Shown piece after piece: positions 1-11,597 of a stretch of DNA of 64,000 nt (its first letter is position 1; each line of letters opens with the position of its first letter). The translations under genes and the position numbers were made by a program. Source of the stretch: Simmondsia chinensis (Eukaryota; Streptophyta; Magnoliopsida; Caryophyllales; Simmondsiaceae); NCBI GenBank assembly GCA_018398585.1, contig JAGTTD010000024.1, positions 9,514,071-9,578,070 on the forward strand. The letters run 5' to 3'. A model generated the notes under the pieces. It saw only the letters and a list, made by a program, of their open reading frames with translations, was not told where the DNA came from and did not search any database.

Positions 1-27
1 TTCTTAATATCTTGTATATTTTATATA

Positions 28-1390
28 CAACAACAACAACATCAAACTCAATGCCTCAAGAGCTCCCGCCAATGCAGGATCTGAGGGGTGAGATTTACGC
101 AGCCTTACCCCTTCAACGTGCTACCCTAAACGAAGGCTGTGTCCGAGGACCCCTAACCTGAAAAGCAAGTAAACAACAACAAGGAGAAAGCATAAACCAG
201 CAATAAATAAAAAAGCAACAAGCAGCAAAGCACATAGCACCACAAAGCAACAAAACACCGCGTGAGAATAGTGTGGCAAGCAACAAGTCACTAATAGTAG
301 ACAGCAATAGCCAGTATAAGCAAACGGGCATACCTAAAAGCCTAAGGGCGCTAGGACCAGCTTAGTTGTACTCCTCTAGTCTAAACCACTATTTCGGCTA
401 CACCAATGCTAGCCCTCCACTCAGTTCTATCAAAGGTTATCTCCTCATTTAGGTTTAGGCGGGTGAGGTCATGTCAAATCGTCTTCATCCAGCTCTTTTT
501 TGGCCTGCCTCTCCCTCTCCTCCCATGCGTAGTATGGAGTTGTTCGCATCTCCGGACAAGGGCAATGCTCGGTCTCCTCCTAACATGTACAAACCACCTC
601 AAACGTTGTTTCTTCAACTTATCCCCTATTGGAGCCATGCCCAATTATATCGTCATTTCTGATCCTATCCTTCCTTATGTGTTCACACATGTGCAGCATC
701 CTCATCTCAACTACCTTCAACTACTGCGTCTGGTCTTACTACCATCTTATAGTACTTTCTCTTTAACTTTAATGGGAACTTTCTATCACATAGCACCACA
801 AAGGCCATCCTCCATTTATGCCAACCTATTTTAATCTGGTTGTTGACATCCTCGTCAACTTCACCATCCTGTTCCACCATAGAACCCAAATATTTAAAAC
901 AGTCCTTTTCGTTATAAGCTCCAATCCAATCTTAACGTCTTCTATGCTTGGCCAGGCTGAGGTACAAAACTAGAGTTCCATATACTCGGTCTTGGATCTA
1001 CTGAGTCGTAAGCCTTTTGATTCCATGGCTATTCTCCAAAATTTCAGTTTTTCATTCACCTCTTCTCTAGACTACCCCACCAAAACTATATCATCAGCGA
1101 AAAGCATGCACCAAGGCACACCCCCTTAGATGTGCCTAGTGAGCTCGACCATAATCAGAATGAACAAAAAGGGACTCAAGGCTAATCCTTGGTGTACTCC
1201 AATTGTAATAGGGAAAGCATCTGTCTTCCTTTCTGTTGTACACATATTAGTTGTCCGTCCTAGTACATGTCTTTAATGACTCAGTTATAGGCCACAGGGA
1301 TGCCCTTTTTCTCCAAAACCCTCCATAGGACCTTTCTTGGCACTCTATCATATGCCTTCTCCAAATCAATGAAAAACATGTGAGATCATT
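28..1390 (-). mobile_element. RTE-type LINE, 5'-truncated, with 16-bp TSD
   Basis: This is a dead, 5'-truncated RTE-clade non-LTR retrotransposon read on the minus strand. The (CAA)n run at about 28-40 is the complement of the (TTG)n tail that ends RTE copies in this window. Next come the conserved tail block (about 50-160), a 3' UTR, and the end of the reverse transcriptase ORF with many stops and frameshifts (about 890-1390). One readable stretch is [20 protein letters not shown], near 860-800. The 16-bp direct repeat TTGTATATTTTATATA sits at 12-27 and again at 1391-1406, so both ends are exact. Other copies of the family lie at 2385, 5203, 7355 and 28867. It is not expected to encode a working protein. 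Confidence 0.9.
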
Positions 1391-1489
1391 TTGTATATTT
1401 TATATAGTATATTTGATTATTAAATTTTTATATTTCGTATGTGATTAAGAAAATTAATGTACTCTTTATTTATGTTTTACACGTATATT

Positions 1490-1686
1490 TAGAATTATAC
1501 TCAAAAAATTGATAAGGGTCAAACCCGAGTTTGAACCACCAAAACTCAACCCGCCCTAATGACCATGTCCAACCAACTCTAAAATTTCCTCCCTAAGACC
1601 CGACCCGACCCGTCCCGTTCAACTCGTAATAGCGATGCGCAGGTTGTGTCATGGGTTGACCCGACCCGATTTGTTGGACACCTCTA
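1490..1686. mobile_element. hAT-type MITE fragment (possible)
   Basis: The stretch is rich in ACCCGACCCGACCCG-like repeats and ends in GGACACCTCTAG. Read in reverse this starts TAGAGGTGTCC, similar to the TAGGGGTGT terminal repeats of plant hAT MITEs. I could not fix the other end or a TSD. The interval 1407-1489 shows only AT-rich sequence. Confidence 0.35.
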
Positions 1687-1689
1687 GCC

Positions 1690-2000
1690 TTAAGCCACAA
1701 GACGCCTAGAGAACCAATCCATCGGATTCCCATTCACAACAACTAGATAAGAGAAATTACCGAAACGTCCTTGACTCCATTTACAACATCTATCTCCAAA
1801 GCACCCAAAGCGAAAAATCCCAAACTTACTATATCATAAGCCTTATCAAAGCTTCAGCAGAATGCCTCTCTCTAACCTAACCAAATCATCTACAATCTCA
1901 GTGGCCACTAAATAGGAATCTATGATCAGTTTGGTCCCTACAAAAGTTGATTGGAATGCAGAAAAGACCCCCTTGTAGCGAAACTATTGAATTATTTGAT
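1690..2000 (-). pseudogene. L1-type LINE reverse transcriptase fragment
   Basis: Minus-strand conceptual translation across frames gives DSYLVATEIVDD followed by SFDKAYDIVS. This matches the start of plant L1 reverse transcriptase, where the pattern is 'DA.L.A.E..D' and then 'K.DFEKAYD.V.W.FL'. Stops and frameshifts are frequent. Neither end of the parent element is visible. The next 385 bases (2001-2384) show nothing I can identify. Confidence 0.6.
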
Positions 2001-2384
2001 TAATATCAACCAATAGATAGAATCACACCAAGAACTAAGGAGAAAAACGTATACCACGTAAGAGAGAGCCAAAAATTTTGAAGTTCAGACCAGTTATCTA
2101 TAGGTTTTAAGAAAAAATACTACTCTAGGCCAGGTTGCCGTAGAGGAAAGTAAAAGGATGGGGAACCTACAGAGACCCGTGATACTAATCTTTAGTACCT
2201 TATTCCTGATGACGGACAAACTTACGTGCATCTACTTGCATAAGGCATTTTCCAAATTATCATCTCTAGGTTTCCATAGTTTTCCATATTTTTCAAATAG
2301 GCAATTCTAAGAAATAAAAAAAAATAAAAAATAAAAAAAAGACCATATAAGCAAATCGGAAACAATTCTATTTTAGAAACCGAA

Positions 2385-2910
2385 AGATAAGGTCAAGCAT
2401 AAATGGAGGATGCTCTCTGCGGTACTATGCCAAATAAAGTTCCCGTTAAAGTTAAAGGGAAAATACTATAAGACAGTAGTGAGACTGGCCCTGTCATAAG
2501 ATGAAAAGTTTTGGCCAGTTAAACGGCATTATACGCACAAGTTGAAGGTGGTGGAGATGAGGATGTTGCGGTGGATGTGTGGACACACAAGGAAAGATAG
2601 AATTAGAAATGATGTTATAAAAAGCAAATTGGAAGTGGGCCCAATAGAGGATAAGTTGAAGGAGCAAAGTTCGCGGTAGTTTGGTCATGTTCAAAGGAGA
2701 CTAACCACTGCCCATGTTAGGAGATACGAGCAACTCCATACTACGGAGGGGAGGAAAGGGAGAGGCAGGCCAAAGAAAAGCTGGATGAAGACAATGATCT
2801 TGCCCACCTAAACCTTAATGAGGAGATGGCTTTAGATAAAGCTGAGTGGAAAGCTAGCACGGGTGTAGCCAATATAGCGGTTTAGAATAGAGGAGCAACA
2901 CTAGGCTAGT
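2385..2910 (+). mobile_element. RTE-type LINE fragment (end of RT ORF)
   Basis: This is the C-terminal part of an RTE reverse transcriptase ORF on the plus strand. It corresponds to the family stretch KWRM..VLC..KFPLKLKGKYY through the final PKKSW and L.L.EEMALDK blocks. It carries in-frame stops (for example in the region after KTVVR). It ends abruptly at the LTR edge at 2911, before any (TTG)n tail. The Gypsy insertion therefore interrupted it and the remaining 3' part is missing. Confidence 0.8.
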
Positions 2911-4910
2911 TGTCACGGTCTTAGGATCTAGGAACCGTGCCGCGCACATTGTCCACAGAGAACAACGCACTAGCCTGCGCTATAGATCACTTTGAGCACA
3001 CAACGGTCTAGGAACTTGGACCCACCAAGTCACGAACTCGAGTGTGCGAATGCGGCGATGCTACTCCCACTTAAGTACATGACAAACAATCACACAATGA
3101 ACATAAAGCTTGAACATAAACAATTTGCATTCATTAACAAAGCATACAACGGACATGGGGTTTACAAGTTGAGTAGACTCTTCCCCATATATATACAAAA
3201 CTGGTATCCATAGCCCTAGCATGAGAAAACATCACATGTGTATTCGCAATCATACACTCCTATTTTTAAAGAGGGCTAAGATAAAAAGAATCTAAAAATT
3301 TCCTAAGCTATTATATACATTAGGCTATCCTAAAACCCATGGGGACGACATGCAAGAGGTCTCATAGAGTAAAACAAATACAATAAAAAATGCCACTGTC
3401 CGCAAGCCCCATGACAGGCGCTAGGACGCACGCTGGGATGCACTTTGGGACACGCGTGTCACAATCTAGTCAAGGGCCATGACACGGTGCGCATGCGTGC
3501 GCCTTTGTGTCGCATGCGCGCGCACCTCAGCGCCCATGGGGCGCACTCCTGCACCTGTGTGTGTGTCCCAGTGTCGTGCGCTGCGCGCAAGTCAGCGCCT
3601 GTGTGCATCTTAACACGAGCGTATGGGAGCCCGTGAATGAGAGCATGTCGCGCGTTGCACACGCGTAGTGTTGCGCTCTTTGTCACAAATCATGTCCCGG
3701 GTATCGAAAGTTCCCTTATTAAGAAAGACACAGGTCGTTGAAGTCGGGTTTGGGGCATCAAATGTCCTAACCCTAAATAGTGGTGCCAAATGGGTTTTCC
3801 CTAGTAACGAGGTCGGGCCTCAGTGCAGCACTGAGAGCGACCCGAGGCCTCCACGTGAGTAGGACACTCCGTGGACATTGTGTTGGGGCCGAGGCCCAAC
3901 AGTGTGTGTAACTAGTCCAAGGAAGGTTTGGGCCCTGGTCTGGGCTGCAGGATGCTACGTTGGAGCGCCCTAGTAAGCGGTGTTCAACCTTCACATGGCG
4001 AGAGCACTTGTGGTGCTTGAGCCTCCTTGTGAGTGACGATGTGCACCAGCCCCGTTTACTGGACTCGTGTAAGTAGCACGGTTGGGGCGACTCCGTGCAG
4101 AATGCAAGATTGAGGGGCCGTTGGCCATGCGCCAATGTGTGCCCTGAGTTGATTGATGCCACGAGATGGTTGCCCACTCGGGTGAGTGGCGCACTACTTG
4201 CAAGGGATCTTGTGAACTCCCCATAAGGACAGCGGCCTTGAACACAAGGCACGCCCTTGTGACTTGGTTTTCCTTGGGTATGACTCTGGATTAGGGTTAC
4301 TCTAGGCTGCTTCTAAGGATTGCCGACACTATAGAGGGCACGCAACAGGAGGAATGACCCGGGAGTGGAGACACGTGGTTGAGACTCGAAGAGCATCAAT
4401 GGTGTCCGACATAAGTGAAGGTGTGCGGCTAGTGTATTGATCCAAGAGTTAGGCAAGTGCGCATATATACAAAGGGCTTCAAGGATTGATGACGATGATG
4501 AGACCTTGGTGCGCATGCTTGGACCAAAGTGTTGTGTTGGCAAGTGAACCTGTTGACGAATTGCACTTCATGATTTGCAGTCCTAAGGTTGATTGGACGT
4601 CAGTGTCCCATGTAGTGGGTTTGCCTTTGAGGCCATTGAGCTTGGGTGAATTTGCAACACAAAGTGCGACTCTCGGGTTGAGAGGGGTTACGCTTGACAA
4701 GTCATGTGTATTGAGAAAAAGAAAAAGTATGTGTCGAGGGTGAAATGACCTCTCTTGGAGTAAGGTTGGCCTTGATTCAGTGGAGTCTTGGAACCATACG
4801 GTCGCTTATTCCTCTGCGCAAAGTGGGACTGTGGCATTGCATGCTGGGACGCGAGCTGGGACGTGCGCACCACGTGCAACGGTACACTTGGTAAACCGAT
4901 GACCATGACA
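2911..4910 (-). mobile_element. 3' LTR of a chromovirus-type Gypsy element (2.0 kb)
   Basis: The block begins TGTCACGGTC on the plus strand and ends GACCATGACA, giving near-perfect terminal inverted repeats with TG/CA ends. On the minus strand the LTR start is directly preceded by a polypurine tract (GGTGGGGGAGGT, complement of 4911-4922) and by the end of a Gypsy polyprotein. It is therefore the 3' LTR of a minus-strand element. It is GC-rich relative to its surroundings and contains repeated GCGCAC and GTGTGTG motifs. A related LTR of 1.37 kb lies at 24795-26160; the two share long stretches, but this copy has extra sequence at both ends. Open frames inside it are not genes. Confidence 0.8.
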
Positions 4911-5195
4911 ACCTCCCCCACCTGATTTGTTGACGTCCTCGTTGACTTCGTCCTCGTCTCCGTTGGGAGGTCTTCTTCGCCTATCCAGCAGGTCTCTTCG
5001 ATTGTTCTTCCCTTCCATCTCACCAAGTACTTTGTTTAGGCCCTCTTCACTTAGCGCTCTACAATTACTTCTTTAATGGCTAGGGTTGGAGGAGGCTTTA
5101 TACAAATGTTTAGCTGGCATGATGTCTTCGTATGCTTCTAGCAGTCTCTGAACTAAGAGAGGGGTAACAGTCAGCTCCACTTCCTCTTCCACGAA
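4911..5195 (-). pseudogene. Gypsy chromovirus polyprotein remnant (linker plus chromodomain)
   Basis: The minus strand reads QRLLEAYEDIMPA near 5165-5125, resembling the linker before Gypsy reverse transcriptase. It is followed almost at once by KYLVRWKGRTIEETCWIGEE near 5035-4976, a C-terminal chromodomain-like motif (YLVRWKG..IEE.TW), and then the polypurine tract. Reverse transcriptase, RNase H and integrase are absent between them, so this is an internal-deletion derivative or a rearranged copy. A stop lies between the two parts. The right edge meets an RTE LINE at about 5200. Confidence 0.65.
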
Positions 5196-5202
5196 CAGAG
5201 CA

Positions 5203-6109
5203 GAACGGTGAGGTTGACGAGGATGTCAACAACAGGATTAACGTAGGCTGGCAGAAGTGGAGGATGGCCTCCGGGGTGCTTTGTGATAGAAAGTTCCGGC
5301 TAAAGCTAAAGGGATAATACTACAGGACGACAGTGAGACCGGCTATGTTGTATGGGGCTGAGTGTCGCCCAATGAAACAACATCAAACACAGAGGATGAA
5401 GGTGGCAGAGATGAGGATGCTGCGCTAGATGTGTGGCCACATAAGGAAGGATAGGATCAGGAATGACGTAATCAGAGGTAAATTAGGTGTAGCCTCGATC
5501 GAGGATAAATTGAGAGAGCACCGCTTGAGATGGTTTTGACATGTTAGCAGAAGACCAACCACAGCTCCAGTCAGGAGGTGTAAACAGCTACATACTACGC
5601 TAGGCAGAAGAGGGAGGGGCAGGCCAAAGAGGAGTTGGCTGGAGACGATACGACACGACCTAACTCACCTAAACCTAAGGGAGGAGATGGCCTTAGATAG
5701 AGCACGATGGAGGGCTAGCATAGCGGTAGCGGATGTGGTAGCGTAAAGTAGTGCGGCGAGTGACTGGTAGTTTAAGATTTCTAGGCAGTCATAACCCCAG
5801 ATAGTGCACTTATCTGTTGTTTAATTGCTTCTCGGTTATTCGTCTATTATTGGCCATGTACTATTTGCTTTACTATGTGCCTTGTAGTTGTCTTCTGTGG
5901 GGTATATTTTATACTGCTAGTTTAACACGGTGTCCTAAGCTGATGCTTTGTGGCTTCCATGGTTTCCAGGATACCATGTTCTCATGATGACTCGATTTTC
6001 ATGATGGGGGTCCTCGGAAACAGCCTCACTTCCACCCGGAAGGGGGAAGGCTGCGTACATCCACCCCCCCAGAACCTGCTTCGTGCGGGAGCCCCTGTGG
6101 CACTGGGAC

Positions 6110-6146
<37 letters not shown>

Positions 6147-6147
6147 G
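5203..6147 (+). mobile_element. RTE-type LINE, 5'-truncated, with (TTG)12 tail
   Basis: The plus strand starts within the RT ORF at [12 protein letters not shown] and continues through the end of the ORF (about 5745), a short 3' UTR, and the conserved tail block from about 5995. The tail ends CACTGGGAC(TTG)n, with the TTG run at about 6110-6147. The (TTG)n is followed directly by sequence belonging to a large LTR (see 6148-6901). No matching TSD was found on the left, so that edge is probably a rearrangement breakpoint. Long Gln or Leu runs predicted here come only from the (TTG)n repeat. Confidence 0.88.
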
Positions 6148-6901
6148 CATATCATAAAACATGATTCAAACCATATTTCCAAAATACCATAAATCAAAGC
6201 ATAATAACATAGCCAAATCTCACATTTCACAAACTTAGTCAATGATGCTTATTCAAATCATATTTCTGAAATTCCACATATCAAAGCATCATAGCCAAAT
6301 TCCATGTTTCACAAACTTAGTTAAAGATGTTTGATCCCATTTTAATTTCAAACACATAGAGGGTAAACATGTGGTGTACAAAGCAAGTATTTTGAGAATT
6401 TAAGAAGCTATTAACATAACAAAACACTTTAATAAAAGAGCAGCAGAGTTAACGAATAAGTTACTTACTTGTTGAAATAGGGCTCCCTTGAAATTCTAAA
6501 TTATGAGCTTACTTTTCCTAGCCTTCAATTCTCAATTCTTAATTACCTTAGGTGGAGAAAATGTGGAGTTGGATGATTTGGGAGTTGGCTAAAAGTGCTA
6601 GTTGTAGAAGGAGGGGTTGCTCCCCACTCCAATCCCATATTATACTTGCTCCCCACTCCATGCCTTATGCTTGCTCCCCACTTATTTTTTTTATTTCCTT
6701 GCTCCCTACTCCATGCCATATACAAATGCATATAAAATGCATACATACTCAAATACATGTAGGCATAATTATATACATTTGTGTCAAGCATAATATGATA
6801 TATAATTAGAGGTCAAATTGAGTCTGCTAAATACCAAAGGTTAGACTAACGGGAGAGATTTTATTTATTTTTTTTTTTTTTTTAAATTTCAGTTTCTTAC
6901 A
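6148..6901 (-). mobile_element. Large LTR copy A (partial, minus)
   Basis: This segment is homologous in reverse to the solo LTR at 36727-38122. Shared stretches include the complement of 'tactaagtaacttatttgttaactc' and of the 'cattgatttatggaattttgga' region. Its outer end reads TTTCTTACA, whose reverse TGTAAGAAA matches the TGTAAGAAAT start of the copy at 36727. The downstream half of the LTR is missing where the RTE LINE joins at 6147. No gene is present; local open frames are chance. Confidence 0.65.
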
Positions 6902-7354
6902 ACCAGCCCCACCCAACACCCAATCCCTCTTATTTGGAGGCAAACACAAGCATATTGAATTAAGAATGTGACTTAACTATGTGAATCCATGTAATTCTTT
7001 GTAGTTAGATTCCTATGAAGGTGTAGGTTCCAAGACAATAAATTGCCCTGCTAGGATGTAAAGGAAACAACTAGAGAACCACAGACATTGGACAGTCTAT
7101 ACGAAAGTGGAAATCGATGTGCAAAGACATCCCCAACCCAACTGTCTTCCCAAAATCAAACACAGTCGCCTGACCTAATCACGAGACGAATATGGGGAAG
7201 GAAAGAAGTTGTCAGATAAACTTCCATGGGGAGGAACAACTTCTTGTTTCCACCAACCTGCATCCCACCCATTCTCTTGGAGATCATACTTGCTCTTAAT
7301 CACCATGTGCCAAAGGAAATTAGGTTTCTAGGGAATCGCCATAACATAAAAAAT
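6902..7354 (-). pseudogene. L1-type LINE C-terminal fragment
   Basis: The minus strand contains broken coding sequence such as WHMVIKSKYDLQENGWD, near 7305-7255, in the style of the C-terminal region after the RT of plant L1 ORF2. It is likely the continuation of the L1 piece at 8758-9300, because an RTE LINE of the same orientation sits exactly between them. Stops and frameshifts make it non-functional. Confidence 0.6.
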
Positions 7355-8757
7355 AACACAACCTAGCACCTCAATAGGCTCCCACCAAGGCAGGGTCCAG
7401 GGAGGATAAGATGTATAAAGCCTTATCCCTACAAGGTGATACCCAGTAAAAAGGTTGTTTTCGAAGGGTCCCAACCCTAAACATAACAATATTTATGAAA
7501 TCCAAGTCAAGTAAAGCAATAAGAAACATGCAAAAAAAAACAAGTGTGACAATACCAGACACACGACCTACGGGCATTGTGAACTACCATTGGTGTGCTC
7601 CTCTCTCCTAACAGTTATGTCGACCACACGCATTTTCAACCATCACACAGCTCTATCTAAGACCATCTTTTCGGTAAGGTTAGAAGGATAAGTTTGTGTC
7701 CAATCATCTCCATCCAGTTTTTGTTCGGCTTGCCTCTACCCCTCTTCCAATGTGTATTATGTAATGGTTCACATTTCCTAACAGGGGCGGTAGTCAATCT
7801 CCTCCTAACATGTGTAAACTATAGCAGACGTTGCTCCCTCAACTAATTTTCAATGGGATCCACACCTTATTTGTTTCTTATAACGTGATTTATGATCATG
7901 TCCTTCCTAGTATATCCACACATCCACCGCAACATTCTTATGTCCACCACCTTCAATTTTTCGGTCTGGTGCCTTTTAACTAGGCAATATTAAGCACCAT
8001 ATGACGTAGTCGGTCTCATTACCAACAAATAATATTTTCCCTTCAATTCTAGAGGAAACTTTTTATCACATAGTATCATTGAAACTTACTTCCACTTATG
8101 ACATCCCACTTTAATCTTATTATTATCATCCTCATCAACTCCAACATTTTGTTGCACCATACAGCCCAAATATTTGAAACATTCTTTTTCAGTTTACATT
8201 ATGTCTCAATCTTCAGGTCCTCTTCGTCTAGTTGTGATACAAAACTTAAATTCCATATACTCAATTTTGGATCTACTACACCGAAAACCTTCCAATTCCA
8301 ATGCACTTCTCTAAAGTTCCAACTTCTCATTCACCCCTTCAATTGACATGCCCGCCAAGACTATATCATCTGCAAAAACCGTACACTAGGGTACATCCCC
8401 AGGGATGTGCTTAGTGATCTCATCCATAACCAAACCAAACAAGAAAAAGCTCAAGGTTGATCCTTGATGCACCCAACTGCAATCGGGAAAGTATCGGTCT
8501 CCCCTTTTGCTGTATGCACATTGATCGATGCGTCTATATACACATCTCTAATGACTCGAGTAATTGGCAATGCCTTTCTTTTCCAAAACCCTTCATAGGA
8601 CCTCTCTTGGCACTCTGTCGTACGCCTTCTCCAAATCAATGAAGACCCAGTGTAAATCATTTTTGTTTGTCTCTGTAATAACAATTCTATAGTCCGTCAT
8701 AGAAGATGGATCGCTTCCATCATAGATCTACCCAACATAAATCCACATTTACCAAAA
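7355..8757 (-). mobile_element. RTE-type LINE, 5'-truncated, inside an L1
   Basis: Tail block at about 7355-7480 (complement of the RTE tail, with the (CAA)n decayed to ACACAACC). RT ORF remnants follow up to about 8757, where the reading is GFMLGRSMMEAIHLL, the start of the conserved RTE fingers region. The segments [13 protein letters not shown] (about 8650), VHQGSTLS (about 8455) and FADDIV (about 8365) can be recognised across frames. It is flanked on both sides by pieces of one minus-strand L1, so it inserted into that L1. I could not define the TSD. Confidence 0.82.
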
Positions 8758-9300
8758 AAGGACATGCACTTGGACACAAATTACCAATACGCAACCCCCC
8801 TTGGCTATGTAGCCTCCAAACTCTGTCTCAAGTAACCAAATGATCCCAACATTCCTCTTTCACCCCTGACCAAAGAAAATCTCTCACAATTCACTCGATC
8901 CACTTCCCAACAAGCATAGTAATCCTAAAGACGGACATGTAACATATGAGAATACTAAAGACATGATTGGACAAGAGTAAGACGACTGACTAAAGGAAAA
9001 CAAGCACGTTTCCCTCCATCCAATCTCCTAGTGGATTTCCTAATCACAGGATCCTAGAAGCTATAAGATCTAGGATTACCACTTGAAGGTACTCCAAGGT
9101 AATAAGTGGTAACTGGTGCACTACAGAACCAGATAACAATGAGTAAGCAATTGGGGGAAGACATCAATATTAACCCCCATGATGACTTTGCTAAGATTAT
9201 TTTAAGACCTGAGAATTGTTCAAACAACTGGACAATGGTCAATCTCCTATTGCTCACACTATATAACTAATGAAATGTCAATTTTAAATTTAAATTGTAT
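8758..9300 (-). pseudogene. L1-type LINE RT (thumb) fragment
   Basis: The minus strand reads FEQFSGLKI.LAKSS, then YYLGVP.SGNPRS, then WIERIVRDFLWSGVKEE and DHLVTWDRVWRL..QGGLRIGNL. These are landmark blocks C-terminal to the YADD region of plant L1 reverse transcriptase (SGL..N..KS, YLG.P.G, DFLW.G, W..VC.P...GGLG...L). The fragment is broken by stops. Confidence 0.75.
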
Positions 9301-9840
9301 CGCACGTTGCACAAAAATTTTAGAAGTGGAACACTACAAGGGTGAGAGTTTGGGTTAATGGTTTCAATTTTTTATATCTTTAATGCCATGTGCAACACTA
9401 CATGGGATTAAACTAATATTTTATCGGTTATATAGCGTGGCAATCAGTTAGGGGACCAATTTTGATAAAAAAATATTAGTGAGAAACTATTTTAAACAAA
9501 AAAAATAAAGGACCAATATGAACAAATTTACAAACATTAGGAAATAATTGAGTAAATAACTCATTTCGTTTTCTCTATTTTCTCCCATGTGGCACCACAT
9601 CGCAAGGTAACTGCCAATTCACCGGATATCGATTGAGGGTAACCAAAATTTATCGAAAATAGAACATGAGGAACCATTTTGAACAAAAGAAAAAATGGAG
9701 GGACCAATTTTAACAAATTTATAAGCATAAGGGACCATTGGTATAAAAACTCAGCCATTCACAATAGATTAAACTATTTTCAATTTTATCAACTAACTTC
9801 ATCTGGAACCGTAATTGGACCAGAAACCTGAATTCTAACC
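9301..9840. other. AT-rich intron sequence with a decayed direct repeat
   Basis: No gene is seen. Two stretches, about 9450-9560 and 9635-9755, resemble one another. Each contains GGGACCAATTTTGA-like phrases followed by ACAAATTTA(C/T)AA and GGGACC, which suggests an old tandem or direct duplication. I cannot assign it to a family. Confidence 0.4.
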
Positions 9841-9852
9841 TAACTCATATAA

Positions 9853-10246
9853 ATGAGGAAGCACGAAGTAGGGGCGACAAGGATCGCAAATGGAAAGAGA
9901 AAGAAACAACGACAGCAGGTCAGGGTATTTGACCAGGAAGGGAAGAGGAAGGCAAGGGATGGAGTTCGAAGCTCCATTATGGATGAGGCCTCAACAGGAC
10001 TGGTGGAGGTCAGCAAGTGGCCACCAACAGAGGCAGTGGTTTGCTGCAATAAGAGACCACTGGCAATGGTGGCTAGACAGTTACTCGGGAAGAGATGTAA
10101 GACATGGCGAAGCAATTGGAGACCAAGACAAAGGAGAAAAGGAGGAAGAATCCATATTTCCAACTGTAACAATTTGTAAGGAAATCAAAAACATAAAACT
10201 TCATAGTGTCTTTCAAGTCTCTATTACAGATTCAAGAAATGAATAA
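9853..10246 (+). other. Overlapping open frames of uncertain meaning
   Basis: Two plus-strand frames (9853-10179 and 9890-10246) and one minus-strand frame (10172-9840) are open here. The frame from 9890 is unusually rich in Trp, Arg and Gln (for example WMRPQQDWWRSASGHQQRQW). I recognise no domain, and there is no splice-supported extension. The sequence is purine-rich, which favours chance open frames. It lies in the last visible PPME1 intron. It could be a transposon gag fragment; I would not call it a gene. Confidence 0.2.
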
Positions 10247-10290
10247 CACAAGTTTCCTTTTCAATTTGGTAAAATCTTCATTCTGAACCT

Positions 10291-10351
10291 TTTTTTTTTT
10301 TTTTTCCCCCGAAGACACATCAAGAGAAAAAAAAAAAAAAAAAAAAAAAAG
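10291..10351. repeat. Poly-T / poly-A inverted pair
   Basis: A run of about 17 T (from about 10291) is followed 25 bases later by a run of about 26 A (from about 10326). They could pair as a hairpin in RNA or DNA. This may be the remains of two poly-A tails in opposite orientation. The rest of 10250-10662 shows nothing recognisable. Confidence 0.5.
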
Positions 10352-10662
10352 GAACGTTTTCCATAAGTCAACCTGCCCTTAGCTTTTGGTAGTAATCACC
10401 TGATAGAATCAGCACATGGAAGTCCAGCAGAAGTAATGAAATTCAAGACATAAAGACAATCAACATCCTGAAATCTTAGTAATTCTAAATCAATCTTTCT
10501 TCCTAACTTCCTTATCAAGAGAAGAAAGAAAAATTTTCCTCTTAATTAACATACTAACACATCATTTCCCTTCTCCGGAAAGTACTTAACCCATCAATGA
10601 CTGAATATGTAACACCTTCTCAAATTCCAACTTGCTACACAAATGTAGCCTATCATTGGAGT

Positions 10663-11402
10663 TAGGGATGGATTTGGGTTAGATTTGGCTCCATCTAGAT
10701 CCAACCAAGAATAAACCCGACCCAACCCATATCCAGAAAAGATCCATTTAGTTCATAAAAATTCAACCCAAATCCAAATCTATCAGGTAAAACAGATGTC
10801 CAACCAAAATCCATAACCCATTTAAGCCCTAGAACAAACTGTAATATTACAACCTAATATAAATATATATAACAATAATAGGCAATGATAGTAACTTAAA
10901 AGCCAATATTTGAAAAAATCATTAGGTCTTTCTCTTCTTTTTTTCCATTTCATATGTATAACAATAATAATGTAATATTAGGGAATCATTCAAAAACCTC
11001 TCAATAGGTAATCCTTATATACAAATTTGTTACATCATGATTTTACAAAGAAATATTATAATGCCAGAGCAAACTCCAAAATGTTGGCATAATGAAAAAA
11101 ATTGTTGGAATCTAGTTTGGTATGGTGAAGATTCAATTTTTTCTTTAATTTTAATATTCTATCCTATAGTAAACATAACTTTGGCCTTGAGGCACTAGGT
11201 TTGTTGTACTTGTTGTAGTCAATATAATTTTGGGTCGGGTTTAGGTTGGGTCCAATGTCATCCAAATCCAACCCGACCCAAAACCCATTTATCAACATTC
11301 AAATCTCAATCCTTTTAAAACCCATTTTTTGCATCCAAATTCATCATAAGTTAATTGGAATAGATGGATATCCAACAAACTCGGGTCCAATTGCTATCCC
11401 TA
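10663..11402. mobile_element. hAT-type MITE, 740 bp, 8-bp TSD
   Basis: It starts TAGGGATGGATTTGGGTT and ends CCAATTGCTATCCCTA, so the terminal inverted repeat is TAGGGAT(A/G). The flanks ATTGGAGT (10655-10662) and ATTGTAGT (11403-11410) match at 7 of 8 positions, as expected for a hAT-superfamily 8-bp TSD. Subterminal regions are full of ACCCGACCCAACCC-like motifs. There is no coding capacity. It lies about 115 bp downstream of a PPME1 exon, in the intron. Confidence 0.8.
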
Positions 11403-11516
11403 ATTGTAGTTGATAAAGAAGTATCACTGTAGCAAAGTGCTCCAGTATCTACTGCAAGACAAAAAAATTTGCAACATGAATCTTTAGGATCATATAACAA
11501 CTATTCTACCACTTAC

Positions 11517-11597
11517 TGCCTTTTCGATGGATGAGAAATGCTGCATCCTGCTCGAAAGAATTTTCTGCATGTGCATTAGTGAAGCCAAAGCTGTTCC
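11517..11597 (-). CDS. PPME1: PPME1 exon 7 (last exon visible)
   Basis: 81 bp with acceptor ATTCCAG and donor GTAAGT. It encodes GTALASLMHMQKILSSRMQH and then FSSIEKA, the conserved segment following VVDVVEG. The next family segment (IEWSVRGG...) is not found in the remaining 11.5 kb. Confidence 0.94.

Noticed and set aside
3445..4743. Several open frames of 60-160 codons
   Set aside because: They lie in a GC-rich LTR, and the related LTR at 24795-26160 does not preserve the frames as proteins.
5935..6242. Open frames with poly-Gln, poly-Asn or poly-Leu runs
   Set aside because: They are translations of the (TTG)12 tail of an RTE LINE, not proteins.
9853..10246. Small Trp/Arg-rich protein gene
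   Set aside because: No family recognised, no splice extension, purine-rich composition and open frames on both strands. Kept only as a low-confidence entry.
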